Shown: positions 16,859 through 25,961 of the stretch, piece after piece
How positions within the stretch are numbered: position 1 is the stretch's first letter
Layout: each line of letters starts with the position of its first letter
From: Streptococcus downei MFe28
Lineage (GTDB): Bacteria > Bacillota > Bacilli > Lactobacillales > Streptococcaceae
Reading direction: 5' to 3'
Length of the DNA: 64,000 bases
Assembly: GCF_900459175.1 (NCBI RefSeq)
Contig: NZ_UHFA01000002.1
Span: forward strand, 310,001-374,000
Position numbers and translations under genes: made by a program
The notes under the pieces: model-generated
Told to the model about the DNA's origin: nothing
Databases searched by the model: none
Seen by the model: only the letters and a program-made list of their open reading frames with translations

Positions 16859-18130
16859 TTATACTAAAATTTTCTCCTTTAATAAAGTTTTTCGCACCAG
16901 ATTAAAGGCGTGGAGGACGGCAATCTCACGCACATCACTACGAGAGCGTCCATTTATTTTCACTAGGTGACTTTCTAAACTGTCAGCAGTAGCCAGACCA
17001 ATAAAGACAGTTCCAGCCGGTTGACCTTCCAGGGTATCAGGTCCAGCAACCCCAGTCAGGGAAATAGCAAGATCAGCTCCAGTCTCACGTCTAGCACCAG
17101 CAGCCATTGCCTCGGCAGTGAAGGCTGAGACAACCCCGTGAGCTTGAAGGTCTACCAGAGGTATGCCCAGCATCTTGGATTTTTCTTCCATACTGTAAGT
17201 GACAAAACCTCCATTAAAGACAGTCGAAGCTCCTGAAAAGTCCGCCAGAGTGGCTTGGAAGAGGCCCGCGGTTAGACTTTCTGCAGCTGTAATAGTCTTG
17301 TCAGAGCTTTTGAGCAAGTCAAAGGCCACTTGAGGCAGAGAATTATCATCGCCATAGGCATAGAAATAGCTAGATAAGGGACGGTCCTCCAGCGATTGAA
17401 CGGTCATCAATTTTGCTTCTAGCTGATCCAATTTTTGCTCGGCTAAATCTTGGCTTGGGGCCTTGGTGGATACGCGCAGAGTCACTTCCCCCGTCTTGGC
17501 ATAGGGGGCAATGGTCGGGTCGGTCTGATTCTTGATAAAATCATCAATAATCGTCACCAACTGGCTTTCGCCAATACCAAAGAAACGCAAAACACGAGAG
17601 TAAAGTTGCTGATGATCCTGGTCTATTAGGGGAAGCAGTTGCTCTTGGACCATAGGCTTGAGTTCGCTAGGTGGGCCTGGTAGAACAATATAGGTCTTGC
17701 CCTCAACCTCAAGAAGACCACCGACTGCTAGACCTGTACGGTTTTGAAGAGGGGTAGCCCCCTCAACAATCTGGGCCTGGCGCTCATTGTTGGCGGTCTT
17801 GAGCACCGCTGGACGAGCCGCAAAGAAGTGATTCAACTTATCCATGGCCTGGCCATCAAAAACCAAGGGCCGATGGAGAAACTTGGCCAAAGTCTGTTTG
17901 GTTAAGTCATCATCCGTTGGCCCAAGGCCACCACAGAGAACAATCATGTCACTACGTTGGCGAGCCTGCTCAAGGACTGAGAGAAGCCGTTCTTCATTGT
18001 CGCCAACAGCTGTCTGGAAGTAGACATCAATCCCCAATTCTGCAAATTTCTCTGAAAGAAATTGGGCATTGGTGTTGACGATTTGCCCCGTTAAAATTTC
18101 CGTTCCGACTGCAATTATTTCAGCTTTCAT
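16859..18130 (-). CDS. cinA: CinA, competence/damage-inducible protein
   Basis: 423-residue two-domain protein. The N-terminal MoaB-like pyrophosphatase domain has [38 protein letters not shown] and [12 protein letters not shown]. The C-terminal domain has the deamidase signature [20 protein letters not shown], then GGFVTYS and [20 protein letters not shown]. CinA proteins hydrolyse ADP-ribose and/or deamidate NMN. In streptococci cinA is co-transcribed with recA during competence, which matches its position here. The start ATG at 18130 follows an AGGTGAC stretch. I did not find a clear ComX box (TACGAATA) upstream. Confidence 0.96.
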   Translation of the reverse strand: MKAEIIAVGTEILTGQIVNTNAQFLSEKFAELGIDVYFQTAVGDNEERLLSVLEQARQRSDMIVLCGGLGPTDDDLTKQTLAKFLHRPLVFDGQAMDKLNHFFAARPAVLKTANNERQAQIVEGATPLQNRTGLAVGGLLEVEGKTYIVLPGPPSELKPMVQEQLLPLIDQDHQQLYSRVLRFFGIGESQLVTIIDDFIKNQTDPTIAPYAKTGEVTLRVSTKAPSQDLAEQKLDQLEAKLMTVQSLEDRPLSSYFYAYGDDNSLPQVAFDLLKSSDKTITAAESLTAGLFQATLADFSGASTVFNGGFVTYSMEEKSKMLGIPLVDLQAHGVVSAFTAEAMAAGARRETGADLAISLTGVAGPDTLEGQPAGTVFIGLATADSLESHLVKINGRSRSDVREIAVLHAFNLVRKTLLKEKILV

Positions 18131-18176
18131 TAGGTCACCTCTACTTATCTATTCGTAAAGTCATCTTATTTTATCA

Positions 18177-18203
18177 AAAAATTGGTCCGGTGGACCAATT
18201 TTT
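18177..18203. terminator. Bidirectional terminator upstream of cinA
   Basis: Perfect 12-bp arms AAAAATTGGTCC (18177-18188) and GGACCAATTTTT (18192-18203) with a 3-base loop. It insulates cinA-recA from upstream transcription. Confidence 0.75.
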
Positions 18204-18463
18204 CACGAGCCTAGAAATTAAAGAGCGAGTCTGGTCCAGTGGACTAAGATTCACGCGACATGAAGATAAAGCAGTCGATAATACTGCTTTATCTGAATTA
18301 GTCAGAGACACAGAAAGCTTCACTGGAAGTTTTCGTAGCAAGTCTAAATACCAATAATAGACTTGCTTTGTCCGTGGCGACACGAAGAGGTTGGGACAGA
18401 CAGCCATGATGGCTTCGCCCTCACCCATAAAAATGTGTAATCTTGGAAGTTTTCGTATAAAAA

Positions 18464-18650
18464 GTGCTAGCCTCGTTACTTTTTCAACATCACACACATT
18501 GACGCAGTGGTTGATTGGAGGTCCTTATCCCTTGCTAAGCAAGGATAGGTCCAAGGGTCTGGGAGACCCTTGGAGAAAACCAAAATCAACTGTGCGGAGG
18601 CGGGACAACAAAATCAATTTCTTAGAAATCGCGATTTTTGTCCCGCTCTC
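18464..18650. repeat. Structured dispersed repeat, copy B (fullest copy)
   Basis: Most complete of three copies. The outer stem GCAGTGGTTGATT / AATCAACTGTGC encloses CTTGCTAAGCAAG and the hairpin TCCAAGGGTC / GACCCTTGGA. It is followed by a hairpin with arms GCGGGAC and GTCCCGC around TTTCTTAGAAA. Copy A lacks the TCCAAGGGTC hairpin. Confidence 0.75.
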
Positions 18651-18975
18651 AGAATTAGTAAGGGAGACAAGTCAAGTCACCATAGTGGTTGGCTCTGGTC
18701 TCCGTTGGGTTCAGAATTGGGAAAGTAGGTTTGACCCAGCGCAATCATTTTTCTCGAGTTTTAAAAATAGACAATGAGTTTTGACCTTGCGCAACTTTTT
18801 TCATTCGACACGAGACTAGGTCCTTAATAAATAGGAACTGAACAAAATTAACAAAGGGAACTTGATTAGGTAACCCCAGTGGACAACCTCAGGATCTGTT
18901 AATCTTTGAAAATTACAGTTAGATTAATAACCATTTCTCCAAATCTAAAAAGGGGAATCTGATAACAGAAAATTC

Positions 18976-19004
18976 TTGACAGGCTATTTAAAAAATTGTA
19001 CCAT
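18976..19004 (+). promoter_or_regulatory. Promoter of the MacB-like exporter
   Basis: -35 TTGACA (18976-18981), 17-bp spacer, -10 TACCAT (18999-19004), ending 35 bp before the ATG at 19040, which has GAGGAGG as its ribosome site. Confidence 0.7.
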
Positions 19005-19039
19005 TTCAATATCACAAAATAGAACAAGAGGAGGCCATT

Positions 19040-20953
19040 ATGAGCCTATTACAATTAAAAGATATCCACAAATCTTATTACCTAGGTAAAGAAGAATTTC
19101 CCGTCCTAAAAGGAATCGACCTTTCTTTTGAGCAAGGTGATTTCATCAGCATTCTGGGAGAATCTGGTGGGGGAAAATCCACCTTGATGAATATTATTGG
19201 TGGACTGGATCGAAATTATTCTGGTGATGTCCTTATCAATGGACAACCGCAAAAAAATAAGGGTGAGAAGGCCATGGATGAGTATCGCCGCCAAACCATT
19301 GGTTTTATCTTTCAATCCTTCAATTTGGTGAACTACCTCAGTGTGCTAGACAATGTTCTGACTAGCCTAAAAATGACTAAGCTATCACATAAGGAACAGC
19401 TGGCTCAGGCTGAAAAACTTTTGAAACAAGTTGGCCTTTATGAGCACCGCAAGAAAAAGCCTGCCCAATTATCTGGTGGTCAAAAACAAAGAGTTGCTAT
19501 TGCTCGGGCCTTGGCCAGCAATCCTGAGATTATCATCGCCGATGAACCAACCGGTGCTTTGGATTCTCAAAATACCAAAGAGGTTCTTAAAATTTTACAA
19601 GATATTGCTAGGTCAGGCAAAACTGTTATCGTAGTTACTCACTCCCAAGAAGTCGCTGAGGCAGGAACACGAATCGTCTCCCTGACCGATGGCCAAATAA
19701 CTGCCGATGAGCGCATACGCGACCCATTCTCAACAGAGAAAGACTCGGAAGAATTATCTTCCAGACCTTTGACCAGGGGAGCTAGTTGGAAAATGGCCTG
19801 GGCTCACTTTAAAAATGCTTGGAAGCAAAACCTCATCATTACGATTGGGATGGCTATAGGTCTCTTTTCTGTCATGTTCTTCCTGGGCCTCGGTAATGGT
19901 GCAAGAGGCTATATGAATAGCTTTATAGATGAAATCGCTAATCCAAAGGCTTTTCAAGTTACCCTTAAAAATACCGATGCACTAACTAGCACTGGCATGA
20001 CTGGCAAGGATAAAGATAGAATTGGTAACATTAAGCATGTTACCAAGACAGAATATGGCTATTACGCCCCCACTTTTACCATCAGTTATAAAGATAAAAT
20101 CGTACAAAATAGTATTTTACAGACAACAAATGATACTATCGTAAAGAAGAATATCTCAAATAAGGCCATGCCTAAGGGAGACCAAATTGTTGTTTCAAAA
20201 GATTATGCCAAGAAAAATATTTCTAAGGATGTTAAAAAGGCCGTTGGTAAGAAGGTGACCATCGGGCTAACCGCCTTGGGTGACGACGGGAAACCTATTA
20301 CCATTACTAAAGAATATACTATTTCAGGGACAACAGAGCAGATGAATCTAGTTTCTATGGATAGTTTACAAAAAGCTGCGACTAAGCAAGGAGCTAAGTT
20401 AAAACCTAATTTCATTACAGCTAGTGTTGATAATTTGAACAATACCAAACAGGCGCAAAACGATGCTCGAGCCTTGAAGAAAAACGGAAAGGTGCTCTAT
20501 AGCATCACAGGTGTCGGCGCAACTCTAAACTCTATTGTACAAATCACCTATATCGTCGGGGTTGTTCTGGCCTTGGTTGCTGGTATTTCCCTCTTGGTCA
20601 GCATTTTGATGATTGTAGCAACGACCTATATGAGTGTTACGGAGAGAACCAAGGAAATCGGTGTTCTGCGGGCTATGGGGGCTCGTCGCAAAGATATTCG
20701 CCGGCTCTTTGTCAATGAAAGTCTTCTGCTGGGCGTGTCCGCCAATATTTTAGCCATCATCACCGCCCTAGCCGTTCAACTTTTGGTTAATAAATTGGTT
20801 TACTCGACCATTAAATTTGACATTATCCAAGTGTCCCTAACTACGACAATCACGACCGTCATCATTGGTTTGCTGATTGCCCTGATTGCTAGCCTTGCAC
20901 CATCTGGTAAGGCAGCTAGACTCAATCCAATTGATGCCCTAGCTAGTGAATAA
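19040..20953 (+). CDS. MacB-like ABC exporter, fused ATPase and permease
   Basis: 637-residue half-transporter with ATPase and FtsX-type permease in one chain. ATPase domain (1-225): Walker A GESGGGKS (about 40-47), IFQSFNLV Q-loop, LSGGQKQR signature, IIIADEPTGALDS Walker B, VVTHS switch. A linker leads to a membrane helix (about 263-285), a roughly 220-residue extracellular MacB core-like domain, and three helices from about 505 to 630. MacB-type pumps move peptides, lipids or drugs outward by a mechanical cycle and work as dimers. No adaptor protein is visible, as usual in Gram-positive bacteria. It lies between cinA and tag, which are usually close in streptococci, so it is probably an inserted accessory gene. 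Confidence 0.9.
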   Translation: MSLLQLKDIHKSYYLGKEEFPVLKGIDLSFEQGDFISILGESGGGKSTLMNIIGGLDRNYSGDVLINGQPQKNKGEKAMDEYRRQTIGFIFQSFNLVNYLSVLDNVLTSLKMTKLSHKEQLAQAEKLLKQVGLYEHRKKKPAQLSGGQKQRVAIARALASNPEIIIADEPTGALDSQNTKEVLKILQDIARSGKTVIVVTHSQEVAEAGTRIVSLTDGQITADERIRDPFSTEKDSEELSSRPLTRGASWKMAWAHFKNAWKQNLIITIGMAIGLFSVMFFLGLGNGARGYMNSFIDEIANPKAFQVTLKNTDALTSTGMTGKDKDRIGNIKHVTKTEYGYYAPTFTISYKDKIVQNSILQTTNDTIVKKNISNKAMPKGDQIVVSKDYAKKNISKDVKKAVGKKVTIGLTALGDDGKPITITKEYTISGTTEQMNLVSMDSLQKAATKQGAKLKPNFITASVDNLNNTKQAQNDARALKKNGKVLYSITGVGATLNSIVQITYIVGVVLALVAGISLLVSILMIVATTYMSVTERTKEIGVLRAMGARRKDIRRLFVNESLLLGVSANILAIITALAVQLLVNKLVYSTIKFDIIQVSLTTTITTVIIGLLIALIASLAPSGKAARLNPIDALASE

Positions 20954-20969
20954 GCAGATTTACATTAAC

Positions 20970-21003
20970 ACTCCAGCCTTGTAATCAGGGCTGGAGTATT
21001 TTG
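20970..21003 (+). terminator. Terminator after the MacB-like gene
   Basis: Arms ACTCCAGCC (20970-20978) and GGCTGGAGT (20989-20997), then ATTTTGTT. It begins 16 bp after the stop codon. Confidence 0.8.
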
Positions 21004-21086
21004 TTATGAATCCTAACAATCCTCATTAAGAAAACTTCTTGTTCCTAGCCCTAGACCTCTGTAAAATAAGGTTGAAAGGAGGGGCT

Positions 21087-21476
21087 ATGAAAGTCTCTCA
21101 GGTTCTTAAGGAAATCCGTCAGAAACACGGACTAACTCAAGATGATCTAGCTCAAAAGCTCCATGTTTCTCGTTCAGCCATTGCTCGGTGGGAGTCAGAA
21201 GTCGGTTTACCTGATATTGGTAACTTGTTAACTATCAGCGAAACTTTTCATACCAGTTTAGAGAAGCTAATCAAGGAGGACAAGGCCATCAAAGAAAAAG
21301 TTGTTCGAGATAATCAGATTAAAAAATGGCACTATCTCATTCTTGCCTATCTACTGGCAACGCTTATCTATATTGCCTATTTTGCCTTGGTTCACAGAAT
21401 CTTTATGCTGGGCTTCTTGATTGCAACGATTTTCACATTAGCTTACGAAATAAAATTATTTCTCCAAAGGAGATAA
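21087..21476 (+). CDS. XRE-family regulator with membrane helices
   Basis: 129 residues. I start it at ATG 21087 behind AAAGGAGGGG; the frame is open further upstream but has no ribosome site there. Residues 1-65 are a Cro/C1-type HTH (KVSQVLKEIRQKHGLTQDDLAQKLHVSRSAIARWESE). The last third holds two membrane helices (LILAYLLATLIYIAYFALV and MLGFLIATIFTLAYEIKLF). Membrane-anchored XRE proteins of this form usually regulate nearby transport or stress genes. The exporter just upstream is the obvious candidate, although a terminator separates them. Confidence 0.85.
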   Translation: MKVSQVLKEIRQKHGLTQDDLAQKLHVSRSAIARWESEVGLPDIGNLLTISETFHTSLEKLIKEDKAIKEKVVRDNQIKKWHYLILAYLLATLIYIAYFALVHRIFMLGFLIATIFTLAYEIKLFLQRR

Positions 21477-21482
21477 TAAAAA

Positions 21483-21516
21483 TAGGCCTTCGGATTTGCG
21501 AAGGTCCGTTTTTATT
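21483..21516. terminator. Bidirectional terminator between XRE gene and tag
   Basis: TAGGCCTTCG pairs with CGAAGGTCCG around ATTTG, with A and T tracts outside. It serves both converging genes. Confidence 0.75.
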
Positions 21517-22063
21517 TAAAGTCACAGCCATTCTCGTGGTCATTGATGAGTCCAGCTGCTTCTAGGAAGGAATAAATGGTGGTTGGGCCAACGAATTTAC
21601 AGCCACGTTTTTTCAGATCCTTGGCAATCTTCTGGGACAGGTCGTTTTGGGCAGGTAGGTCCTTATAACTGTCAACTTGGTTGACAAGGGGAGTAAAGTT
21701 AAGATAGGACCAAATATAACGGTCAAAGGAGCCAAATTCCTCTTGAATAGCTTGAAAGGCCTGGGCATTGGCACGGGTGGCGTAGAGTTTTGCTCGGTGG
21801 CGAATGATGTCAGAATTGTCAAGCAAGCTGTCAAGCTCCTCATCACTCATCTGGGCGACTCGGTCAATATCATAGTTATGAAAGGCCTCCTTGAAGGCTT
21901 GGCGTTTGTTGAGAATAGTCTCCCAAGACAGACCGGCCTGATAACCTTCTAGGCAAAGCAACTCAAAAAGGGATCGATCATCATGCAGGAGCTTCCCCCA
22001 CTCCTGGTCATGGTAGGTGATATATAAGGGGTTGGTCATCTTGACCCAGCCACAGCGATTCAT
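21512..22063 (-). CDS. tag: DNA-3-methyladenine glycosylase I
   Basis: Base-excision repair enzyme of 183 residues that removes 3-methyladenine from alkylated DNA. The zinc ligands of Tag can be read: Cys4 (NRCGWV), His18 (YITYHDQEWG), and His176 and Cys180 near the C-terminus (HENGCDF). The core has LFELLCLEGYQAGLSWETIL, the substrate pocket Glu/Trp region, and KDLKKRGCKFVGPTTIYSFLEA, the HhH-type end. It sits between ruvA and cinA as in other streptococci. Intact. Confidence 0.97.
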   Translation of the reverse strand: MNRCGWVKMTNPLYITYHDQEWGKLLHDDRSLFELLCLEGYQAGLSWETILNKRQAFKEAFHNYDIDRVAQMSDEELDSLLDNSDIIRHRAKLYATRANAQAFQAIQEEFGSFDRYIWSYLNFTPLVNQVDSYKDLPAQNDLSQKIAKDLKKRGCKFVGPTTIYSFLEAAGLINDHENGCDFK

Positions 22064-22227
22064 AGAATTATCCTTTCTCCTAGGCCCTTCCCAGCTACTC
22101 TGAGGGCCTTTCTTCTTACAAATTGAAAAGAAGGAGGTGACCCCCTCTGATAAGTCCCTTCTTAGGGTTATCTACTCAAGGGGTGACTTTCGAAGATCTA
22201 TCGTATCCTAGTCGCCTTGCAAGCATT

Positions 22228-22818
22228 TTATTTCATCAACATCTTCAGAGCTGACTTGATATAATTCTCTGCGGTTTCGTCGGTTCCTTCGAAAAAGACA
22301 CGGACCTTCTTGAGTTCGCTGGCCTTGTAGCCCAGAGCTTGAAGGGCTTCCATGGCTTCGTTCAGATTTTGATTGGTGCTTTGAGCTTGTGGGCTGGTCT
22401 TGCCATCTGCTTGAGGGACTTCGACAAACTTGCCAGCCAAGTCCAAAACCATCTGCTGGGCTGTTTTTTTGCCAATTTTGGGAAATTTGGTCAGATACTT
22501 GATGTCGCTATTATCAATGGCAGCGACCAGACCCTCATTATCATCGACGGCAACGATAGCTAGGGCGGTGGTTGGACCGATACCTGAGACAGAAATCAAA
22601 TTGAGGAAAACAGCTTTTTCTTCCTCGTTGTGAAAACCATAAAGCAGTTGGGCATCCTCACGCACCACGTAGTGGAGATAGATTTGAATGTCTTGGTTCA
22701 TCTGGTCAGAGAAGGAATAGGGGTTGGCAACATTGACCATATAGCCAAGACCACCAGCCTCAATCACGATATATTTTGCTGTAATCTTTGTCAGAATGCC
22801 TTTGAGATAGTCGTACAT
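22228..22818 (-). CDS. ruvA: Holliday junction branch migration protein RuvA
   Basis: 196 residues. RuvA tetramers hold the four-way junction and load the RuvB motor. Domain I (OB fold) opens with [26 protein letters not shown]. Domain II has the two HhH motifs ([20 protein letters not shown] and [23 protein letters not shown]). Domain III, after a Gln/Ser-rich linker, binds RuvB ([20 protein letters not shown]). It lies in the mutL-ruvA-tag repair cluster; ruvB is not in the window. Confidence 0.97.
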   Translation of the reverse strand: MYDYLKGILTKITAKYIVIEAGGLGYMVNVANPYSFSDQMNQDIQIYLHYVVREDAQLLYGFHNEEEKAVFLNLISVSGIGPTTALAIVAVDDNEGLVAAIDNSDIKYLTKFPKIGKKTAQQMVLDLAGKFVEVPQADGKTSPQAQSTNQNLNEAMEALQALGYKASELKKVRVFFEGTDETAENYIKSALKMLMK

Positions 22819-22985
22819 GGATTCCTCTTTTTTTCTGTTTTTATTGTTCCTTCTCAGTATAGCATATTCTTGTTGTTTTCGGTCTCGCTTGGTTTTAGAA
22901 TCTGATTAAGCCCTTGCCATCTCAACTGGATCTAGATAGGGATTTGCTCAAAAGAAAAATCCGCTCTTGTGGATTTTAACAGGTC

Positions 22986-23668
22986 TCAAATCAGGCAGAC
23001 CACTAGGATTCCGATTGTATTTATGAGTATATGCACAGTGACTGGATAAAAAATCTGGTCTGTCTTGCTATAGAAAATTCCCCAAATAAGCGCTGTTATC
23101 AACTGTGGGATGACACTGATGAATTCCGAAATTTGTAAGGCGTGCATGTGAATTGCCGCAAATAAAAGTGCCTGTAGGATGATAATAAGGGGAATAGACG
23201 TGAATTTCCTTCCTGTATCCATCAAGGATTTCCGAAAGACTAATTCTTCGATAAAAGGACCGGTCACTGCAATGGAAAATACAGCCGGAAGAAATAGCTG
23301 GCGATTGGCGATTGGTCAACAATCGCTCTACGGTGGCTTGATTGAGCCCTTTTTCCTTTGTAAGGTTGACAATTTGATAAAGAATTCCCATCAAAAGATT
23401 ACTGAAAATCTGTCCTAGAAAAACTAGCCCAAAAAGCAAGGCGATCATGCCCAAAGAAGGCCAAATGCGCTTGCTGAATTTTGACCAAGCTCCTTGCAAA
23501 TCATCCTTAAAAAACCCAGCAGCCAAAGATAGACACGAGAATATAAAGTCCGAAATTCAACAATTAACGGGCATCACCCGATACTGGCAAAAACCGAAGA
23601 GGGTTTAGCACAAAGCAAATGAGGTAGATCATCATAAAAGTTATCTGCCGAGTCTTTGCACCCATCAT
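22986..23668 (-). pseudogene. CPBP-family intramembrane protease, decayed
   Basis: Remnant of an Abi/CPBP membrane protease. The N-terminal piece from ATG 23668 (MMGAKTRQITFMMIYLICFVL) ends at a TAA near 23564. The middle (KRIWPSLGMIALLFGLVFLGQIFSNLLMGILYQIV) is in another frame up to about 23290. The C-terminal piece (22986-23267) has the catalytic motif TGPFIEELVFRKSL (EExxxR-like) and LLFAAIHMHAL (the His motif). At least two frameshifts separate them, so no active enzyme is expected. CPBP proteins often give bacteriocin self-immunity. It occupies the mutL-ruvA gap where many streptococci carry a multidrug transporter gene. Confidence 0.8.
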
Positions 23669-23689
23669 GGTTAGCCCTCCTTGATATGC

Positions 23690-25645
23690 TTAATATTTCC
23701 CCAGCTCCCGCAGACTAGTATGATTCTCTTGAATCCGACGGAACATTTTTTCCATATCAGATTTGGTAAAATTAACCAGTACAGGTCGACCGTGAGGGCA
23801 GTTATAGGGATTTTTACACTGGGATAATTGAACCAAGAGATTGCGGGCAGAGTAATCATCTAGGGCGTGGTTGGCTTTGATTGAACGTTTACAGCTCATC
23901 ATGATAGCCAACTCAGCCCGGTAAACCTTGATGGAAACTTGGTTCGTCAAGAGGAGCATATCGCACATCTCATAGACGCCCGATTCAATCTCTTCCTCCT
24001 TCATCCAAATAGGATGTTCCCGTAAGATAAAGGTATTATTACCGTAGGGCTCAAGATAGATACCTACTTGGTTGAGAAGGGGCATTTTTTCCTGGAGATT
24101 GATAAAATCTTCCGCTCGAAATTCAAAGAGATAGGGAACCAAGAGCTGCTGTAAAGAACTGTCAACATCCCCAATTTTTTCTCGGTAGTATTCGTATTTG
24201 ACCCGCTCCTGGGCAGCGTGTTGGTCAATAATGTAGAGGCCACCTTGACCTTGGGCAAAGAGATAGGTCCCTTGCATCTGGCCAAAATAATCCAATTCAG
24301 GAAAGGCAGAACTTTCTTCCCGGTCTAAACGGTCCATCAATTTGTGAGTTTGGGCCTTCTTTGAGAAGTCAATGTCAGGGTGTTCCCCATCTTGGCCTTC
24401 AGGCTGAGGGCGTTGCGCCTGCTTGACGGAGGTAGATGAGGAAACGGACTTGACAGAATTGTCAACTTGATTGACAGGCTCAGATGCTGGGCCTGACTGA
24501 TTTTCTGCTATTTGATTGTCTGATTTAAGGAAGAAGTCTTGACGCTTTTGGTCATAATAGAGACTGGTCTGCTTGAGAGGCAGGCTGGTTTGAACAGGCT
24601 TTTCTACCTTACGGACGCTAGACTTGGCCAGATTTTCTAAGGCATCTGGAATCAAATCCTGCTCCCGCAGACTTTCAGCAATAGCCTCGCGAATGAGCTG
24701 CATGAGCTCCTTTTCTTTAGAAATACGGACTTCCTGCTTGGTTGGATGGACATTGACATCGGCTAGATAGGGGTCAATCTGGATATCAATGACAGCCAAA
24801 GGAAAGCGACCAACCATAAGCTTGGAGCCATAGCCATCTAAAATGGCTCGGTTAAGGAGGAAATTTTTGATGTAACGACCATTGATAAGTATGGTGATGT
24901 AGTTGCGGTTTGCCCTAGTCAACTCAGGCAGGCTGATATAGCCCGAAACTTTAAAATCTAGGTCACTATTGGAAATTTCAACCATCTTCTTGGCGGTAGT
25001 GAGACCGTAAATTCCTGCGATAGCCTGACGGAGGTCACCTGTTCCAGCTGTCTTGGTCAACTCACGCCCCTCGTTAATGAGGATGAAGGCAATTTCAGGA
25101 TGACCCAGACTCTGCCGATTGATAACATCAACAATGTGGCCCAATTCGGCTTGCAGAGATTTCATATATTTGAGGCGGGCTGGAGTATTGAAAAAGAGGT
25201 CCTCAACCGTAATCTTGGTACCCACAGGAGTACTGATAGGCTCCTGGGAGAGGATTTCTCCCCCTTTGGCGACCAGAAGCGTTCCGTAGTCAGCTCCCTT
25301 TACCGCTGTTTTTATGGTCAAATCGCTGATTGAGGCGATGGAAGGCAGGGCTTCTCCCCTAAATCCCAAAGTGCGAATTCGAAAGAGGTCTGCCTGATTT
25401 TTAATTTTGCTGGTGGCATGGCGACGCAGACTAAGGGCGACATCGTCATTTTCAATCCCCTGGCCGTTGTCGGTCACCTGAATTTTCTTGAGACCGGACT
25501 CTTCTATTTCAACCGTAATCTGCGTGCTCCCCGCATCAATAGCATTCTCGACTAGTTCTTTGACAACGCTACTGGGTCGCTCAACAACTTCACCAGCAGC
25601 AATCTGGTTGGCCAGAACCTCTGGCAATTCAATAATTTTTGACAT
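23690..25645 (-). CDS. mutL: DNA mismatch repair protein MutL
   Basis: Mismatch-repair ATPase and nicking endonuclease of 651 residues, starting at ATG 25645 (CGAGG upstream); a TTG four codons earlier is less likely. GHKL ATPase motifs: [35 protein letters not shown] and [16 protein letters not shown]. The linker is Ser/Gln-rich. The C-terminal endonuclease site is present: [12 protein letters not shown] fits the DQHA(x)2E(x)4E metal motif, and NCPHGRP is near the end. This fits a bacterium that lacks MutH. Together with mutS about 300 bp upstream it forms the mut cluster. Confidence 0.98.
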   Translation of the reverse strand: MSKIIELPEVLANQIAAGEVVERPSSVVKELVENAIDAGSTQITVEIEESGLKKIQVTDNGQGIENDDVALSLRRHATSKIKNQADLFRIRTLGFRGEALPSIASISDLTIKTAVKGADYGTLLVAKGGEILSQEPISTPVGTKITVEDLFFNTPARLKYMKSLQAELGHIVDVINRQSLGHPEIAFILINEGRELTKTAGTGDLRQAIAGIYGLTTAKKMVEISNSDLDFKVSGYISLPELTRANRNYITILINGRYIKNFLLNRAILDGYGSKLMVGRFPLAVIDIQIDPYLADVNVHPTKQEVRISKEKELMQLIREAIAESLREQDLIPDALENLAKSSVRKVEKPVQTSLPLKQTSLYYDQKRQDFFLKSDNQIAENQSGPASEPVNQVDNSVKSVSSSTSVKQAQRPQPEGQDGEHPDIDFSKKAQTHKLMDRLDREESSAFPELDYFGQMQGTYLFAQGQGGLYIIDQHAAQERVKYEYYREKIGDVDSSLQQLLVPYLFEFRAEDFINLQEKMPLLNQVGIYLEPYGNNTFILREHPIWMKEEEIESGVYEMCDMLLLTNQVSIKVYRAELAIMMSCKRSIKANHALDDYSARNLLVQLSQCKNPYNCPHGRPVLVNFTKSDMEKMFRRIQENHTSLRELGKY

Positions 25646-25921
25646 AAGACCTCGCAATGGTTTAAAAATTTCTCGACAGACTTTTTTAGATAAGCCAGCG
25701 AATTTTTAAACGTTAATAGTACCATTATAGCACAGAATGGACTATCACCCTATTTTGAGAAAGTGGGTAAATCCTTCTAAAATTTTATGCCGAGTTAAAT
25801 TCAAAAGCTGAAACTCCAAAACGAAAAACTCTGTCAATTATTCAGGTTTATTAGCGACTGGCGAAGTGAGTTTATCTGATTTTTATTTAGTATGAGTATT
25901 AATTCACACTTTGATTTTTGC

Positions 25922-25961
25922 AAAAAAGCCCCTTATCTTTTGGGACAAGTAGGGCTTAGGT
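25922..25961 (-). terminator. Terminator after mutS
   Basis: Read leftward: AAGCCC, a loop with partial pairing, then GGGGCTTTTTT. It lies immediately after the mutS stop and separates mutS from mutL. Confidence 0.6.

Larger units (their letters stand above)
18131..19039. other. 909-bp intergenic region, repeats and hairpins
   Basis: No supported gene. It holds a perfect terminator hairpin at 18177-18203, structured repeat B at 18464-18650, and two related segments (TTTGACCCAGCGCAATCATT near 18731 and TTTGACCTTGCGCAACTTTT near 18779). The promoter of the MacB-like exporter lies at its right end. Frames at 18174-18497 and 18391-18777 run through the hairpins and repeats and are chance. Confidence 0.6.

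Noticed and set aside
16684..18175. ComX box (TACGAATA) controlling cinA-recA
   Set aside because: I searched the upstream regions of cinA and recA by eye and saw no match.
18174..18777. Open frames on both strands in the cinA upstream region
   Set aside because: They run through terminator hairpins and repeat B, lack ribosome sites and resemble no protein.
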